Made by a program: the position numbers and the translations under genes. Below, piece by piece: positions 1-9,894 of a DNA stretch of 64,000 nucleotides (positions within the stretch are counted from its first letter, which is position 1; each line of letters begins with the position of its first letter). The notes under the pieces are model-generated. The model saw nothing but the letters and a program-made list of their open reading frames with translations, was not told the DNA's origin and searched no databases. The stretch is from positions 682,001 through 746,000 of the forward strand of contig NZ_CP102287.1 in NCBI RefSeq assembly GCF_025151385.1. Reading direction: 5' to 3'. This stretch comes from Hoylesella buccalis ATCC 35310. GTDB lineage: Bacteria; Bacteroidota; Bacteroidia; Bacteroidales; Bacteroidaceae.

Positions 1-1
1 C

Positions 2-421
2 AGGGTATATGTGCCAGCAATGGCTAAGATTTTTGAGAGCATGATGGATATCTATGGTACCAAAGAAGAACAACAGGTCATCGACGAACGATATGGTGCG
101 TGTGAAAACATCTCTGTAGACTATGCGATTTTAGAGAAATCTGAAGAAATCTTTGTGTGTCCAGCAGAGTTTGGATGGAGTGATCTGGGTACCTGGAGTT
201 CGCTACTTCAGCAAACTAAGCGCGATCTGTACGGCAATGGCATCATCGGAGAGAATATTTCTTTGTATGACACTCATAATTGCATCGTACATGCGACACA
301 GGCCAAACAAGTTGTCATCCAAGGACTTGATGATTGTATTGTCGCCGAAAAAGATGGTGTCTTATTGATTTGTAAGCTGGCAGAAGAGCAACGCATCAAA
401 CAATTTTCTGGCGAAAACTGA
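2..421 (+). CDS. manC: Mannose-1-phosphate guanylyltransferase, C-terminal part (cut by window edge)
   Basis: Forms GDP-mannose from mannose-1-phosphate and GTP, a cytoplasmic step in sugar-nucleotide supply for surface polysaccharides. The frame is open from base 2, so the start lies upstream of the window and only about 139 residues are visible. The motif FGWSDLGTWSSL is a hallmark of the GMPP/ManC nucleotidyltransferases and is preceded by the typical VDYAILEKSE stretch. There is no C-terminal phosphomannose isomerase domain: the protein stops soon after the left-handed helix region, as in the short monofunctional form. It converges with a glycosyltransferase gene across a terminator. Confidence 0.85.
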   Translation, partial: RVYVPAMAKIFESMMDIYGTKEEQQVIDERYGACENISVDYAILEKSEEIFVCPAEFGWSDLGTWSSLLQQTKRDLYGNGIIGENISLYDTHNCIVHATQAKQVVIQGLDDCIVAEKDGVLLICKLAEEQRIKQFSGEN

Positions 422-428
422 ATGAATT

Positions 429-461
429 GAGGAGTCATGCTGTTGCATGTCATGATTCCTC
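429..461. terminator. Bidirectional hairpin terminator between convergent genes
   Basis: An 11-bp stem (GAGGAGTCATG at 429-439 against CATGATTCCTC at 451-461, one G-T wobble) lies between the manC stop and the 3' end of the minus-strand glycosyltransferase. Position and symmetry suit a shared terminator, but the T run is weak on both sides. Confidence 0.6.
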
Positions 462-504
462 CATTCACTTTGATGAGCACCTATTATATATAGTGGTGGA
501 TTTA

Positions 505-1683
505 TCAGTAATTTTTGAAGGAAAAATTGTGCAAAAGGCTCTTCACTAACAGTTTTCTTCCAAACCTCGTTAGACCGTAGCCTTTGTTGGTTGCAGTGTT
601 GTTGTATTGCTCCACGGCTGCCTCCAACCGCGCAACAATCATCATTTTGGCGCCATTTTCCCAGGTACGAAATTCCGTTTTTTCCATATATTGCTGACTA
701 AATGCAATAAGTTGGTCCATGTTGAAGCTATCTGACTTGATTCCAGCCCCTTCCAACGTGGCCTCATGCGCATTGCACTCTTGTTCGACATGGACAGGTA
801 CCATCATCGCGGGCTTACCCATATACATGGCTTCGCATACCGACTCAAAACCACCAGTTGTTGCATAAGCCTTACAATTGGCCAGATAATATAAAAATTT
901 CTGATCGTCAATGCGATGAAAAGTCAGTGTGTCGTCAATCTGTGTGGTTTCTTCCGCATCCTTTTTGTCCCAGAAAAAGTGCAGCGAGATATCTCGATGA
1001 TTGGCATGCCACTGCATCACCGAGTCACTGAACCCAGCATTGATGATATAGCCCGTCATGTAATCACCCTTACCTCTTTGTATCTTTAGTGCCTCATCAC
1101 GTAATAATGGTGGTACAACAGATAGGTTTTCTTCATCGTAATCGCCAGTTTTCCTAAACGACAAGCCTAACTTACGCGTGGCGCCCAGGCATGTTGCTCG
1201 CGTGAACGCCAACATGAGGCGTTGGCTCGCTTTATGTTTTTTCGGGAAAGGGTAGGATGGATGCAAAAACATGTACTGATGACCGATGCACACTTCTGGT
1301 ACGCCGGGCCGAAAAAGAAAATAGGTTAATCCTGTGAGGACTTCATAAAAATTGACGACCAGGTCGGCACCACTCGCTTGGATATGCTCATGAAGATATC
1401 GAATGCTCGACAGGTATTTAGGCGATTTAAAAATGTTGTAGATGATAGATCGAGTAAGTCCTACCTTCTGGTTTGCTTTTGACGGTAGAAAGTTAGGGCT
1501 GAGGAAGCCAAAGACAGGGGCTTGTGTTCGATGAAGAAAAAAGGAGGGTACTTCCCTAGACCGACTTCTACCGACAAGTATCTCGGTTACTTCGTGGCCA
1601 CAATCACGAAGTGCTTTCTCTAAAGTCAAGGCTTGTGTCAGATGTCCTCTGCCTTCACCTTGTACAATGAATATGACTTTCAT
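505..1683 (-). CDS. GT28/MurG-like glycosyltransferase
   Basis: Predicted GT-B fold glycosyltransferase of 392 residues; donor and acceptor cannot be read from the sequence. The N-terminus (MKVIFIVQGEGRGHLTQAL) is the Rossmann strand and glycine loop typical of GT28/MurG-like proteins. The C-terminal half has ATTGGFESVCEAMYMGKPAM, the nucleotide-sugar binding signature of GT-B enzymes, followed by PVHVEQECNA. There is no signal peptide or membrane segment, so it is probably cytoplasmic or membrane-associated. A TATTTTTG -7-like box lies about 30 bp upstream (1713-1720, minus strand). Closeness to manC suggests a role in glycan or glycolipid synthesis, but the genes converge, so this is only context. 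Confidence 0.75.
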   Translation of the reverse strand: MKVIFIVQGEGRGHLTQALTLEKALRDCGHEVTEILVGRSRSREVPSFFLHRTQAPVFGFLSPNFLPSKANQKVGLTRSIIYNIFKSPKYLSSIRYLHEHIQASGADLVVNFYEVLTGLTYFLFRPGVPEVCIGHQYMFLHPSYPFPKKHKASQRLMLAFTRATCLGATRKLGLSFRKTGDYDEENLSVVPPLLRDEALKIQRGKGDYMTGYIINAGFSDSVMQWHANHRDISLHFFWDKKDAEETTQIDDTLTFHRIDDQKFLYYLANCKAYATTGGFESVCEAMYMGKPAMMVPVHVEQECNAHEATLEGAGIKSDSFNMDQLIAFSQQYMEKTEFRTWENGAKMMIVARLEAAVEQYNNTATNKGYGLTRFGRKLLVKSLLHNFSFKNY

Positions 1684-1827
1684 TTTTTTTCTGTGTTATC
1701 TTATTTTGCTTACAAAAATAAAGGAGTGTTGTTACAAAACCGTGTAAAAAAGATAACATTTCATAGAAAAAAGAAAGATTTTAATTCTACTGTGATTATT
1801 AATTGATACTTAAATATGGTGTACGTC

Positions 1828-3495
1828 CTACATCGTTATATTCTTAACGCGCTTCTCAAATTCACTGCGGTCGCAAAGGGCTTTTTTCTTAATGCGGGCA
1901 CGATAATTATAGATAGAATTAGGTGAATAATTGAGGAATTCGGCAATGCGGGAACTCTCCTCAATGCCCAGTCGTATGAGCGCAAAGATGCGCAGGTCGG
2001 TAGTCAGCTGTCCGCCGTGGGGAATGTGGATACGATGTTCGGGTTGGAGCAACGCGTTGAAATCATTGACAAAATTGGGAAAAAGATGAAGAAAGACGGT
2101 ATCAAAATTGTAGAATAACTCGTTCAGCTCATTGGATTTGAGCTCGTCGGTTTCCGTCATTTTCAACAAGTCGTTATATTGTCTGGCCTTGAGCTTTCTA
2201 TTGACTTTGATGCGGTAGTTATCGAGTTTATCGATATATTCGGAACACGTGGAAAGGAATTTACCGATGTACTCGTCTTTCATCTTGTTGGCATCGGAAA
2301 GCTGATGATTGGTAGATGAAAGGAGCGTATTAGCATTGGAAAGTTGCTCGTTGAGGATTTCCAATCTACTGTTGATGCTTTTCAATTCGTTTCTGGCCTT
2401 GGCAAGCTGTGTCCGTTTGTGTTGAACATAGAAGATGATACCGAGCAGAATAATGGAAAGAAGACTGACAACAACGATGAGTAACATGAGATGGTGGTTG
2501 GCACTTTGCAGACTGTCGCGGTAGTTGTTGTTGATGAGTGTCAGGATGGGCGAAACGAGCCAGCCACGCATGTGCGTGCTGAAATGGGAAACGCAAGTCC
2601 ACGAGAAATCCATATACTGATAGGCTCTGTCGTTATCGCCATCCTCACTGAGCAGATTGGCGAGATTCCACAGAGAACTCTGGTCCATGACAGCACTGTT
2701 AATGTCGCACAGGGCCGATATGGCCAGCCAACGTTTCTGCTCATCACGGTTTTTCATCTTGCGGTAGATCTCCGCGCGGAAGAAAGCCATGATAGCATAG
2801 TCGTGGGTTCCGTAGCTGACCTGTTTCTCCCATTGAGTGGATGTTTTCAGTGCCTCTTGATATTGATCGCTGTTGTTGAGTCTTTCGGTCTTTCTCCATA
2901 AGTATGGAATAGAATTGTGGGGGGCGATGGCATTGAGAGAATCACTATATTGGTCTGCTATATGATAATACTGTTGCGCTATCTGTGAATCTTTCGAAAA
3001 GAAAGCTAAATCGCCATAGAAATGACTGCCTACGAAATAATAGTTTATGCGATCTTCCATGCTAAGCCTTTCAAGAGGAATCTGCTGAAAATGGAATATG
3101 GCCTCGTTGTAAAATCCAGAGAGTCCATACTGATTGGCCAACAGCAGCCGACGATTGTTAAGAAGGTCTTTGCGCTTCAATGCTTTGGCTAGTTCCAGTC
3201 CGCGACCAAGCCATACGAGCGCAGAGTCGTTGCTGTAGGAATAATATTCACGATACAATCCGTCCGCCAACTCATAGCGTGCTTGAAGATTGCTCATGCC
3301 CTCATACTGCCGGCGTAAAACAGAAAGGCGATGTTCTTTGGTCTTGATATGTTGTTGAGAATTTTTGATGGAGCGGTCTAAAAGTGAATAGAGCTCGTTA
3401 AGAGAAAGCTGTGTCTCGGAACGATTGGAATGCGCCATAGACGATTCCTGGGACAAAGCGAAGATAAAAAATAAGAGTAAAAGTCTTATTTTCAT
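1828..3495 (-). CDS. Membrane-anchored TPR/HTH transcriptional regulator (DUF6377-type)
   Basis: Probable regulator of the adjacent PUL 1, 555 residues. Seen in order: signal peptide (about 1-21), alpha-helical TPR-like region (about 30-330), one membrane segment (about 335-358, MLLIVVVSLLSIILLGII), a coiled coil (about 365-410, repeated LEILNEQLSNANTLL-type heptads), and a C-terminal domain with a helix-turn-helix (about 505-550, IEESSRIAEFLNYSPNSIYN). This is the layout of the Bacteroidales DUF6377 family, where a periplasmic sensor part joins a cytoplasmic DNA-binding part in one chain. It is divergent from susC with 283 bp between them, the usual place for a PUL regulator. Ligand and operator are not known. 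Confidence 0.75.
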   Translation of the reverse strand: MKIRLLLLFFIFALSQESSMAHSNRSETQLSLNELYSLLDRSIKNSQQHIKTKEHRLSVLRRQYEGMSNLQARYELADGLYREYYSYSNDSALVWLGRGLELAKALKRKDLLNNRRLLLANQYGLSGFYNEAIFHFQQIPLERLSMEDRINYYFVGSHFYGDLAFFSKDSQIAQQYYHIADQYSDSLNAIAPHNSIPYLWRKTERLNNSDQYQEALKTSTQWEKQVSYGTHDYAIMAFFRAEIYRKMKNRDEQKRWLAISALCDINSAVMDQSSLWNLANLLSEDGDNDRAYQYMDFSWTCVSHFSTHMRGWLVSPILTLINNNYRDSLQSANHHLMLLIVVVSLLSIILLGIIFYVQHKRTQLAKARNELKSINSRLEILNEQLSNANTLLSSTNHQLSDANKMKDEYIGKFLSTCSEYIDKLDNYRIKVNRKLKARQYNDLLKMTETDELKSNELNELFYNFDTVFLHLFPNFVNDFNALLQPEHRIHIPHGGQLTTDLRIFALIRLGIEESSRIAEFLNYSPNSIYNYRARIKKKALCDRSEFEKRVKNITM

Positions 3496-3522
3496 GACGG
3501 TTAAATATAATTAATAGGCACA

Positions 3523-3553
3523 CAAATATACCATATTTTTCAGTTTCAACAAA
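3523..3553 (-). promoter_or_regulatory. Promoter of the PUL 1 regulator
   Basis: On the minus strand, TATATTTG (3523-3530) matches the Bacteroidetes -7 consensus TAnnTTTG. TTTG (3550-3553) stands 19 bp upstream as the -33 box. It is 28 bp before the regulator start codon. Confidence 0.55.
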
Positions 3554-3690
3554 CATTTTACATTGTTTTATGATGCCTTTAAGCTGTAAAGAACAAAATC
3601 ATTTCTATATTAAAACACCTGAACATAAAACACAACATCATGTATATCAATAATATATCATTTTCCACCATACAGAATTATCCACATTGA

Positions 3691-3711
3691 TACCTTTGTA
3701 TGTAAACAAAG
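3691..3711 (+). promoter_or_regulatory. susC promoter -7 box overlapped by a CTTTGT/ACAAAG inverted repeat
   Basis: TACCTTTG (3691-3698) fits the Bacteroidetes -7 element about 80 bp upstream of the PUL 1 susC start. A perfect 6-6-6 inverted repeat, CTTTGT-atgtaa-ACAAAG (3694-3711), overlaps its 3' side and could be an operator for the divergent regulator. No good -33 TTTG is seen at the right distance, which would suit an activator-dependent promoter. The remaining gap (3554-3690 and 3712-3778) is AT-rich with nothing else recognisable. Confidence 0.4.
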
Positions 3712-3778
3712 CTTGATTCTATTAATTAAATTTGCAAAACAAAACTTAAACATCTGTCAATAACTAAAAACATTTAGA

Positions 3779-6765
3779 ATGAGAAACAATCAGAAATTGT
3801 GGCCAAAAGCCATCATGCTCTCTGTGGCGTTCCTGTGTTTTACCATGACAGCCGTCGCACAAATAATAAAAGTGAGCGGTGTAGTCCTGGATACCCATCA
3901 AGAACCCATTATAGGAGCTACCGTGAAGGTAATAGGAACCGGCAGCGGGACCGTAACCGATATAGACGGTAAATTTAGCCTTGAGGCTAACCGCTCTGCG
4001 CGTGTGAGCATTTCTTATGTAGGCTACAAAACTTTGGAACAACGTGTACAACCCAATATGCATGTTGTTATGGAGGAGGAAGCCAACATCCTCTCGGAGG
4101 TCGTGGCCATAGGTTACGGTTCGGTGAAACGAAAAGATGTGACCACAGCTGTATCGAGTGTGAACACCGAAGACCTGGAAACACGTCCTATTGTGACGCC
4201 GTGCAGGGTATGCAGGGAAAAGCAGCCGGACTGCAAATTAGTCAGGCCAACGGCCAACCCGGTTCTGCGCCGACGATACGTGTGCGGGGTACCACTTCGC
4301 TCAACGGAAGCAATAACCCGCTGTATGTGGTAGATGGTGTGCCTGTAGACAACATTGACTATCTATCAGCCAACGACATTGACAACATCCAAATTCTTAA
4401 GGATGCTTCGTCGGCAGCCATCTACGGATCGAGAGCTGCCAACGGTGTGGTTATCATCGGAACCAAACAAGGAAAATCTGGTGTAGCTAAGGTAAGCCTT
4501 AGTGCACATTATGCCTTCAATACCGTTCGTGACAACCAAGATCCACTCAACGCAGAAGAATACAAGGATCTCATCAATGATATGAACGAGAAGGGCGTTT
4601 TGAGTCTGAAACTCCCCGCAGAACTTAGAGACCGAACCGACTGGAAGAAGGAAGTGTACCGAACAGGCAACGTGCAGAACTACCAACTGGCCATTACCAA
4701 CGGAAACGATAAGCTACGCTATTACCTTTCAGGAGGATATACGGGAGAGAACGGTGTGATTGTGAGCTCCAGCTACAAACGCTACAATATGCGGGGATCG
4801 CTGGAGAACGAAATCAGTAAATGGCTCACGTTTAACGGCAGTGTGGCTTATTCTGATTATACTTTTAAAGGAACAGGCATTATCTCGGGAACGAGTAGCG
4901 ACCGGGGTGGAGTGGTTCCCGCCATTCTGGGCACGCCGACGTATGCTCCGATATGGGATCCAGCTCGCCCGGGTCAGTATTACACAGACTTTTATGGTGT
5001 AAATGTGGACGGACCACTGGAGAATATAGCCCGTACCAAAGACAACAAGAGCCAATACAACAAACTGTTGGCAACTGGAAAGTTTATCGTTACTTTCATA
5101 CCAGAACTTACATTGACAAGCACCGTTTCGTTTGATCGGTCATCGTCAATCGTCACCAATTTTCTTGACCCAAAACTTACACGCGAGGGTCGCAACCAGA
5201 ACGGTACGGGCTATGACGGGCGTTCGACAGGAACGGTATGGACCATCGATAATGTGCTGAATTGGAAAAAGAATTTCGACAAACACGGACTAGACGCCAT
5301 GGCCGGATCTTCATGGACGCAGAGCGACTGGAGCCAAAACTATATCAATGGATCCGACTATGCTGACGACCTCTTTCGCACACTCAACGCTGCCAATAAA
5401 ATCAGTTGGAGTGGCACCGGTTCATCTGCTTCCGACTGGAAGATTTTTTCATTCTTCGGTCGTTTGCAATACAACTGGAACAGCACTTATATGCTGACCG
5501 CCAACCTACGTGCCGATGGTAGCTCAAGACTTGCTCCCGGACATCGATGGGGTGTTTTCCCCTCTTTCTCAGGCGCATGGCGTATCTCCAACGAGAACTT
5601 CATGAAAGACATAGAATGGATTGACGACATGAAGATTCGTGGCGGATGGGGCCAAACTGGTAACCAAAGCGGACTGGGAGACTACGGCTATCTGGCTCTC
5701 TATAACTTCGGACGCATACAATGGTGGGAAACGGGCAACGAACATGCTGTTCCAACCCGCACACAAGGTTCACTGAGCAATCCAGAACTTACCTGGGAGA
5801 CTACCTCTCAAATGGATATTGGGTTTGACTTGACCATGTTGCGCAACCGATTGACTTTCTATTTTGACTGGTACTACAAGAAGACCAGTGATATGCTGAT
5901 GCACATTACGTTGCCGGCTGGAAGTGCTGCTGCCAGAAATCTGACCTATAACGGAGGAGAAATTGAAAACAAGGGAATGGAATTCTCCATAGACTCCAAA
6001 AACCTGACGGGTAACTTCAAATGGAATACCAATTTCAACATTTCGTTTAACCGTAACAAGCTGACCCGTCTCGAGCTGGTGCCAGTGTACTGGGGTGCAG
6101 TCACCAACGACAATGTGGGACAAAGCGTGGTGCGAAACGCTGTGGGCCATCCGTTGGGAGCCTTTTGGGGTTACGTGGCCGATGGCGTGGATAAAGAAAC
6201 GGGCGACATGATTTATCGTGACGTAAATGAAGACGGTGTTGTTTCGGCTAGTGACCGTACCTATATCGGCGACCCTAATCCAGACTTTACTTATGGTCTG
6301 ACCAACACCTTCTCATGGAAGGGTCTCAATCTGAGCATCCTCGTGCAAGGTAGCGTAGGCAACGACATCTATAATGTGTCGCGTATGGAAAGTGAAGGTA
6401 TGTTTAACGGAAGAAACCAAAGCAAAGGAGTTCTGGACCGTTGGAAAGTACCAGGCCAAAACAAGTCTGTTCCAAGAGTAGGCTTTAATCAGCAAAACTC
6501 CACCTATTATCTTGAAGACGGCAGTTATCTGCGAGTTAAGGATATATCCTTATCCTACGATGTTCCTAAGAACGCTATCGACAAACTTCACCTTACCCGC
6601 CTCATGCCATACATATCTTTTTCAAATCTCCTGACATGGACCAATTATAGCGGTCGCGACCCGGAGGTAAACCAGTATGGGAACAGCGGTGGTGTGCAAG
6701 GAATCGACTGGGGAACTTACCCCCTGAACCGCTCGTTTGTCATGGGACTTAAAGTAGAATTCTAA
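3779..6765 (+). pseudogene. SusC/RagA-type TonB-linked outer membrane transporter, frameshifted
   Basis: A TonB-dependent glycan importer of PUL 1. The first frame (3779 onward) has a signal peptide (to about residue 28, TAVAQ), a CarboxypepD_reg-like domain (about 30-105) and the start of the plug (LSEVVAIGYGSVKRKDVTTAVSSV). It then breaks in the plug: the frame from 3779 reads RPIV and then nonsense to a stop at 4333, while the proper sequence DAVQGMQGKAAGLQISQANG continues in the frame of 4195 through the barrel to 6765, ending VMGLKVEF. The break is at about 4193-4197. Against the second SusC in this window (RPIANVTSGLQGM) about three residues plus one base are missing, equal to a 10-nt deletion, although a 1-nt loss also fits. 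No other defect is visible, so the lesion is recent or a sequencing error. It lies 20 bp before susD. Confidence 0.85.
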
Positions 6766-6785
6766 TCATTAACACCACTATCATC

Positions 6786-8309
6786 ATGACAACAAAACAA
6801 TATATCAAAACAATACTAATGGGATGTGCGCTATCAGCCACAACAGCCTGTTCATTGGACACAGAGCCTATATCCCAAGCCTCGGAACTAACCGAAGGCT
6901 CACAAACCGACACAACTACAGCCGTACTGAAGAATAGGGAAGCTGCCCTGAGCCAGCGAACGGCTTTATACAAACTCTTTAAAAACCGACAGGAACACAT
7001 GCATCTGGACTATTTGCTGCTTGGGGAAGCCCATGCCGACAATGCCTACGGAGGAACAACTGGGCAGGAAACCATTCCCACGGAAACCAATGCCCTGGAT
7101 GCCGCCACGGGAACGATGAGCCGCGACTGGAGCCGGTATCTGGAAGACATTGCCAAAGCCAACGTGCTCATCAATGGTGTAGAACAGCTTCACAAGAAAG
7201 GAGAAGTTAGCGATGCAGAGTATCGTCAATGGTGTGCGGAAGGACAAATATTCCGTGCCTTGATGATGTTCCGCATGGTCAGGATGTGGGGTTCACTGCC
7301 TGTCATCACGAAAGTGGCGCAGACCATTACCTCCGACAATATCAAAGAGGTTTATCCCACTTACTTTCCACCACGTTCCACAACAGAGGAATGTTATCAT
7401 CAGATTATCGAAGACTTGGAATATGCAGAGCTAAACGCCCCCGACATTTCGTCAACCGACCGCACGCTGATGTCGAAGACTGTAGCGCAGGCCTTCCTAT
7501 GCAAGGTGTACGCCGAGAAGGCCGTGCGTGATTATGACAAGGTGATTGCTTACGCTGAAAAGGTGAGAAACACGCCTGGCGTGGCTTTGGAAAAAGACTT
7601 TTCCACCCTATGGGGATGGAACGCTAAAACCAAGGACTGCATGAAGCGCAACACCACTGAGGGAATACTTGAGATTCAGTGGTTCCCCGGAGCCGGCAAC
7701 TGGGAATCATGGATGTACGGCCGATGTCTGGAAGATTATGACAATAGCTTCACTTGGGCCAAATGGGTAACCCCATCACGCGACCTGATCAGAGCCTTTG
7801 AAGCCGAGAACGACACGCTGAGAAAGAATCAGACCATCGTTTATTATGACTGCTCGTGGAGCAACTACTATCCGTCTTCACACTATGCCTTCATGTTTAA
7901 ACTGCGTTCGGGTTACAACAACGTATATGTTGTTCGTTTGGCCGACATCATCCTTCTTGAGGCAGAAGCTTATGCAAACAAGGGCAATTTGGCTGAAGCA
8001 GCCAAGCTCGTGAACATCATCAGGCAAAGGGCCAAGCTCCCCGTTTTGGATACCAAATACACGTCATCTAAAGAAAAAATGCAGGAAGCCGTTTTACTGG
8101 AACGCCGGTTGGAGCTTGCCATGGAAGGCGAGCGATGGTACGACCTATGTCGCAACGACAAAGTGGAAAGTGTCATGAATAGTCTCAACAGCAGAGATGA
8201 AGGACGCCTACCACAGGCAAGACCATTTGACGAGAACTCTTATTTGCTCCCAATACCTCAGTCGGCTATTGACGAGAACGATAACTTACGTCAGAATCCC
8301 GGCTATTAA
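6786..8309 (+). CDS. SusD/RagB family outer-membrane glycan-binding lipoprotein (PUL 1)
   Basis: Surface lipoprotein that lids the partner SusC and binds the glycan. 507 residues. The lipoprotein signal ends in the lipobox SATTAC (Cys about 22). The N-terminal SusD-like domain has helical TPR-type repeats. The C-terminal part carries VVRLADIILLEAEAYANKG and the family's LLERRLELAMEGERWYDLCR motif, and the protein ends LLPIPQSAIDENDNLRQNPGY, the standard SusD terminus. It sits 20 bp downstream of susC and 29 bp upstream of the GH30 gene in one operon. It looks intact although its SusC partner is frameshifted. Confidence 0.95.
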   Translation: MTTKQYIKTILMGCALSATTACSLDTEPISQASELTEGSQTDTTTAVLKNREAALSQRTALYKLFKNRQEHMHLDYLLLGEAHADNAYGGTTGQETIPTETNALDAATGTMSRDWSRYLEDIAKANVLINGVEQLHKKGEVSDAEYRQWCAEGQIFRALMMFRMVRMWGSLPVITKVAQTITSDNIKEVYPTYFPPRSTTEECYHQIIEDLEYAELNAPDISSTDRTLMSKTVAQAFLCKVYAEKAVRDYDKVIAYAEKVRNTPGVALEKDFSTLWGWNAKTKDCMKRNTTEGILEIQWFPGAGNWESWMYGRCLEDYDNSFTWAKWVTPSRDLIRAFEAENDTLRKNQTIVYYDCSWSNYYPSSHYAFMFKLRSGYNNVYVVRLADIILLEAEAYANKGNLAEAAKLVNIIRQRAKLPVLDTKYTSSKEKMQEAVLLERRLELAMEGERWYDLCRNDKVESVMNSLNSRDEGRLPQARPFDENSYLLPIPQSAIDENDNLRQNPGY

Positions 8310-8338
8310 TTCCAACCCCATCAATTATCAATAAACTT

Positions 8339-9892
8339 ATGAAAAAGAAAAATATGTATATCACTTCACTGCTTCTCAGTGCCAACCTTTTCTTGTCTAT
8401 TGCATGCTCAGTGGACAGCGGTCTCAATATTCAGCCTGAAGTTAAGCCAGAAAATCCCACACCCTCTCCAGTTCCTCAAGCCAACAAGGTGAAAACATTC
8501 ACTACAACATCCGACGGTTTTATACAGCTGGCTCAGAAGGAAATTTCGCTCAAAGCTGGAGAGTCTTTAGCTCCGTCGACCATTCTCATCGATGATACGA
8601 AAGTGGGACAAGAAATCGACGGATTTGGCTTTGCCATCACTTACAGCACATGTTACAATCTCCTTCACATGAGTGCTGCAGACAGAGCCGATTTTCTGAA
8701 ACGCACCTATTCGGAAACCGAAGGATACGGTGTGAGCTATGCGAGAATATCTATTGGATGCAATGACTTTTCGAGTACCGAATATACCTTGTGCGATGAG
8801 AAAGGATTAGAGCATTTCCGCCTGTATAAAGACGAGACTGACTATGTAATTCCCATTCTCAAGGAGATTCTGGCCATCAATCCCAAACTCAAGATTGTAG
8901 CAGCACCATGGACCTGTCCGAAATGGATGAAAGTGAAAGACCTGAAGACAAAGACTCCATTCGACTCATGGACCGACGGACATGTAAATCCTGATCATTA
9001 CACCGACTATGCCAACTATTTCGTGAAGTTTGTACAGACCATGAAAGCTGAAGGCATCAACATCTATGCAGTGAGTCCACAGAATGAGCCGCTCAACAGA
9101 GCCAACTGCGCCTCGACCTATATGCCCTGGCAGGAACAGGCAGAGTTTGTCAAAGAATTGGCCAAAGCTTTCAAAAAGAATGCGCTGAAGACTAAGATCT
9201 ACCTTTTCGACCACAACTACAACTACGACAACAAGGCCGATCAGGAAGACTATCCCGTCAAGATATACAACGCGCTTGGCAACGAGTTCGAAGGGTCTGA
9301 ATATGTAGTTGGTGCAGCCTATCACGACTATGGTGGAAGCAATACCGAGTTAGATGATATTTATGCCAAGGCTCCCGACAAGGAACTCATCTTCTCTGAG
9401 AGTTCCATCGGTACCTGGAACAACGGGCGTAATCTTTCCGCCAGATTGTTGCCCGATATGAAAAACGTCATCTTGGGAACAGTGAACAGACACTGCAAGG
9501 CTGTGTTGGTATGGAATCTGATGCTCGATGAGAAGATGGGGCCCAACCTCGACGGAGGCTGCCAGACTTGCTACGGCGCTGTGGATATTGCATCGGACTA
9601 CAAGACGCTGCATCGCAATTCTCACTACTACATCATTAGCCATATATCCAGCGTGGTGCGCCCCGGAGCCGTTCGGATAGAAGATTCAAGCCGTAGCGCA
9701 CACATCAAGGATGTAGACTATGCCACATTCCGCAATCCCGATTCCACCTACGGCATCGTATTGGCCAACAGCGGTGGCCACGACCAGATGATAACCGTCA
9801 GCAACGGTGCATACAACTTCCAGGTAACAGTTCCTGCCGAAGGTGTTGTATCATGTATATGGAATCCTTCTGTAACATCTAAAAAAGATTGA
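8339..9892 (+). CDS. Glycoside hydrolase family 30 lipoprotein (beta-1,6-glucanase or beta-glucosidase type)
   Basis: Retaining beta-glycosidase of clan GH-A, 517 residues, with a lipoprotein signal (lipobox LSIAC) and a Pro-rich linker (NPTPSPVPQ) before the catalytic domain. The (beta/alpha)8 domain begins near IDGFGFAITYSTCYNLL. The acid/base Glu is E250 in AVSPQNEP and the nucleophile is E354 in LIFSESSIGTW; both are present. A C-terminal beta-sandwich follows (about 430-510). GH30 members of SusC/D loci, such as the Bacteroides thetaiotaomicron yeast-glucan locus enzyme BT3312, cut beta-1,6-glucan, so this PUL may target fungal beta-1,6-glucan. Assignment to subfamily 3 is inference. The lipid anchor suggests cell-surface action beside SusCD. 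Confidence 0.9.
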   Translation: MKKKNMYITSLLLSANLFLSIACSVDSGLNIQPEVKPENPTPSPVPQANKVKTFTTTSDGFIQLAQKEISLKAGESLAPSTILIDDTKVGQEIDGFGFAITYSTCYNLLHMSAADRADFLKRTYSETEGYGVSYARISIGCNDFSSTEYTLCDEKGLEHFRLYKDETDYVIPILKEILAINPKLKIVAAPWTCPKWMKVKDLKTKTPFDSWTDGHVNPDHYTDYANYFVKFVQTMKAEGINIYAVSPQNEPLNRANCASTYMPWQEQAEFVKELAKAFKKNALKTKIYLFDHNYNYDNKADQEDYPVKIYNALGNEFEGSEYVVGAAYHDYGGSNTELDDIYAKAPDKELIFSESSIGTWNNGRNLSARLLPDMKNVILGTVNRHCKAVLVWNLMLDEKMGPNLDGGCQTCYGAVDIASDYKTLHRNSHYYIISHISSVVRPGAVRIEDSSRSAHIKDVDYATFRNPDSTYGIVLANSGGHDQMITVSNGAYNFQVTVPAEGVVSCIWNPSVTSKKD

Positions 9893-9894
9893 AA

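Noticed and set aside
2491..2901. 136-codon plus-strand frame opposite the regulator gene
   Set aside because: Antisense to a gene with clear domain order; no promoter or motif.
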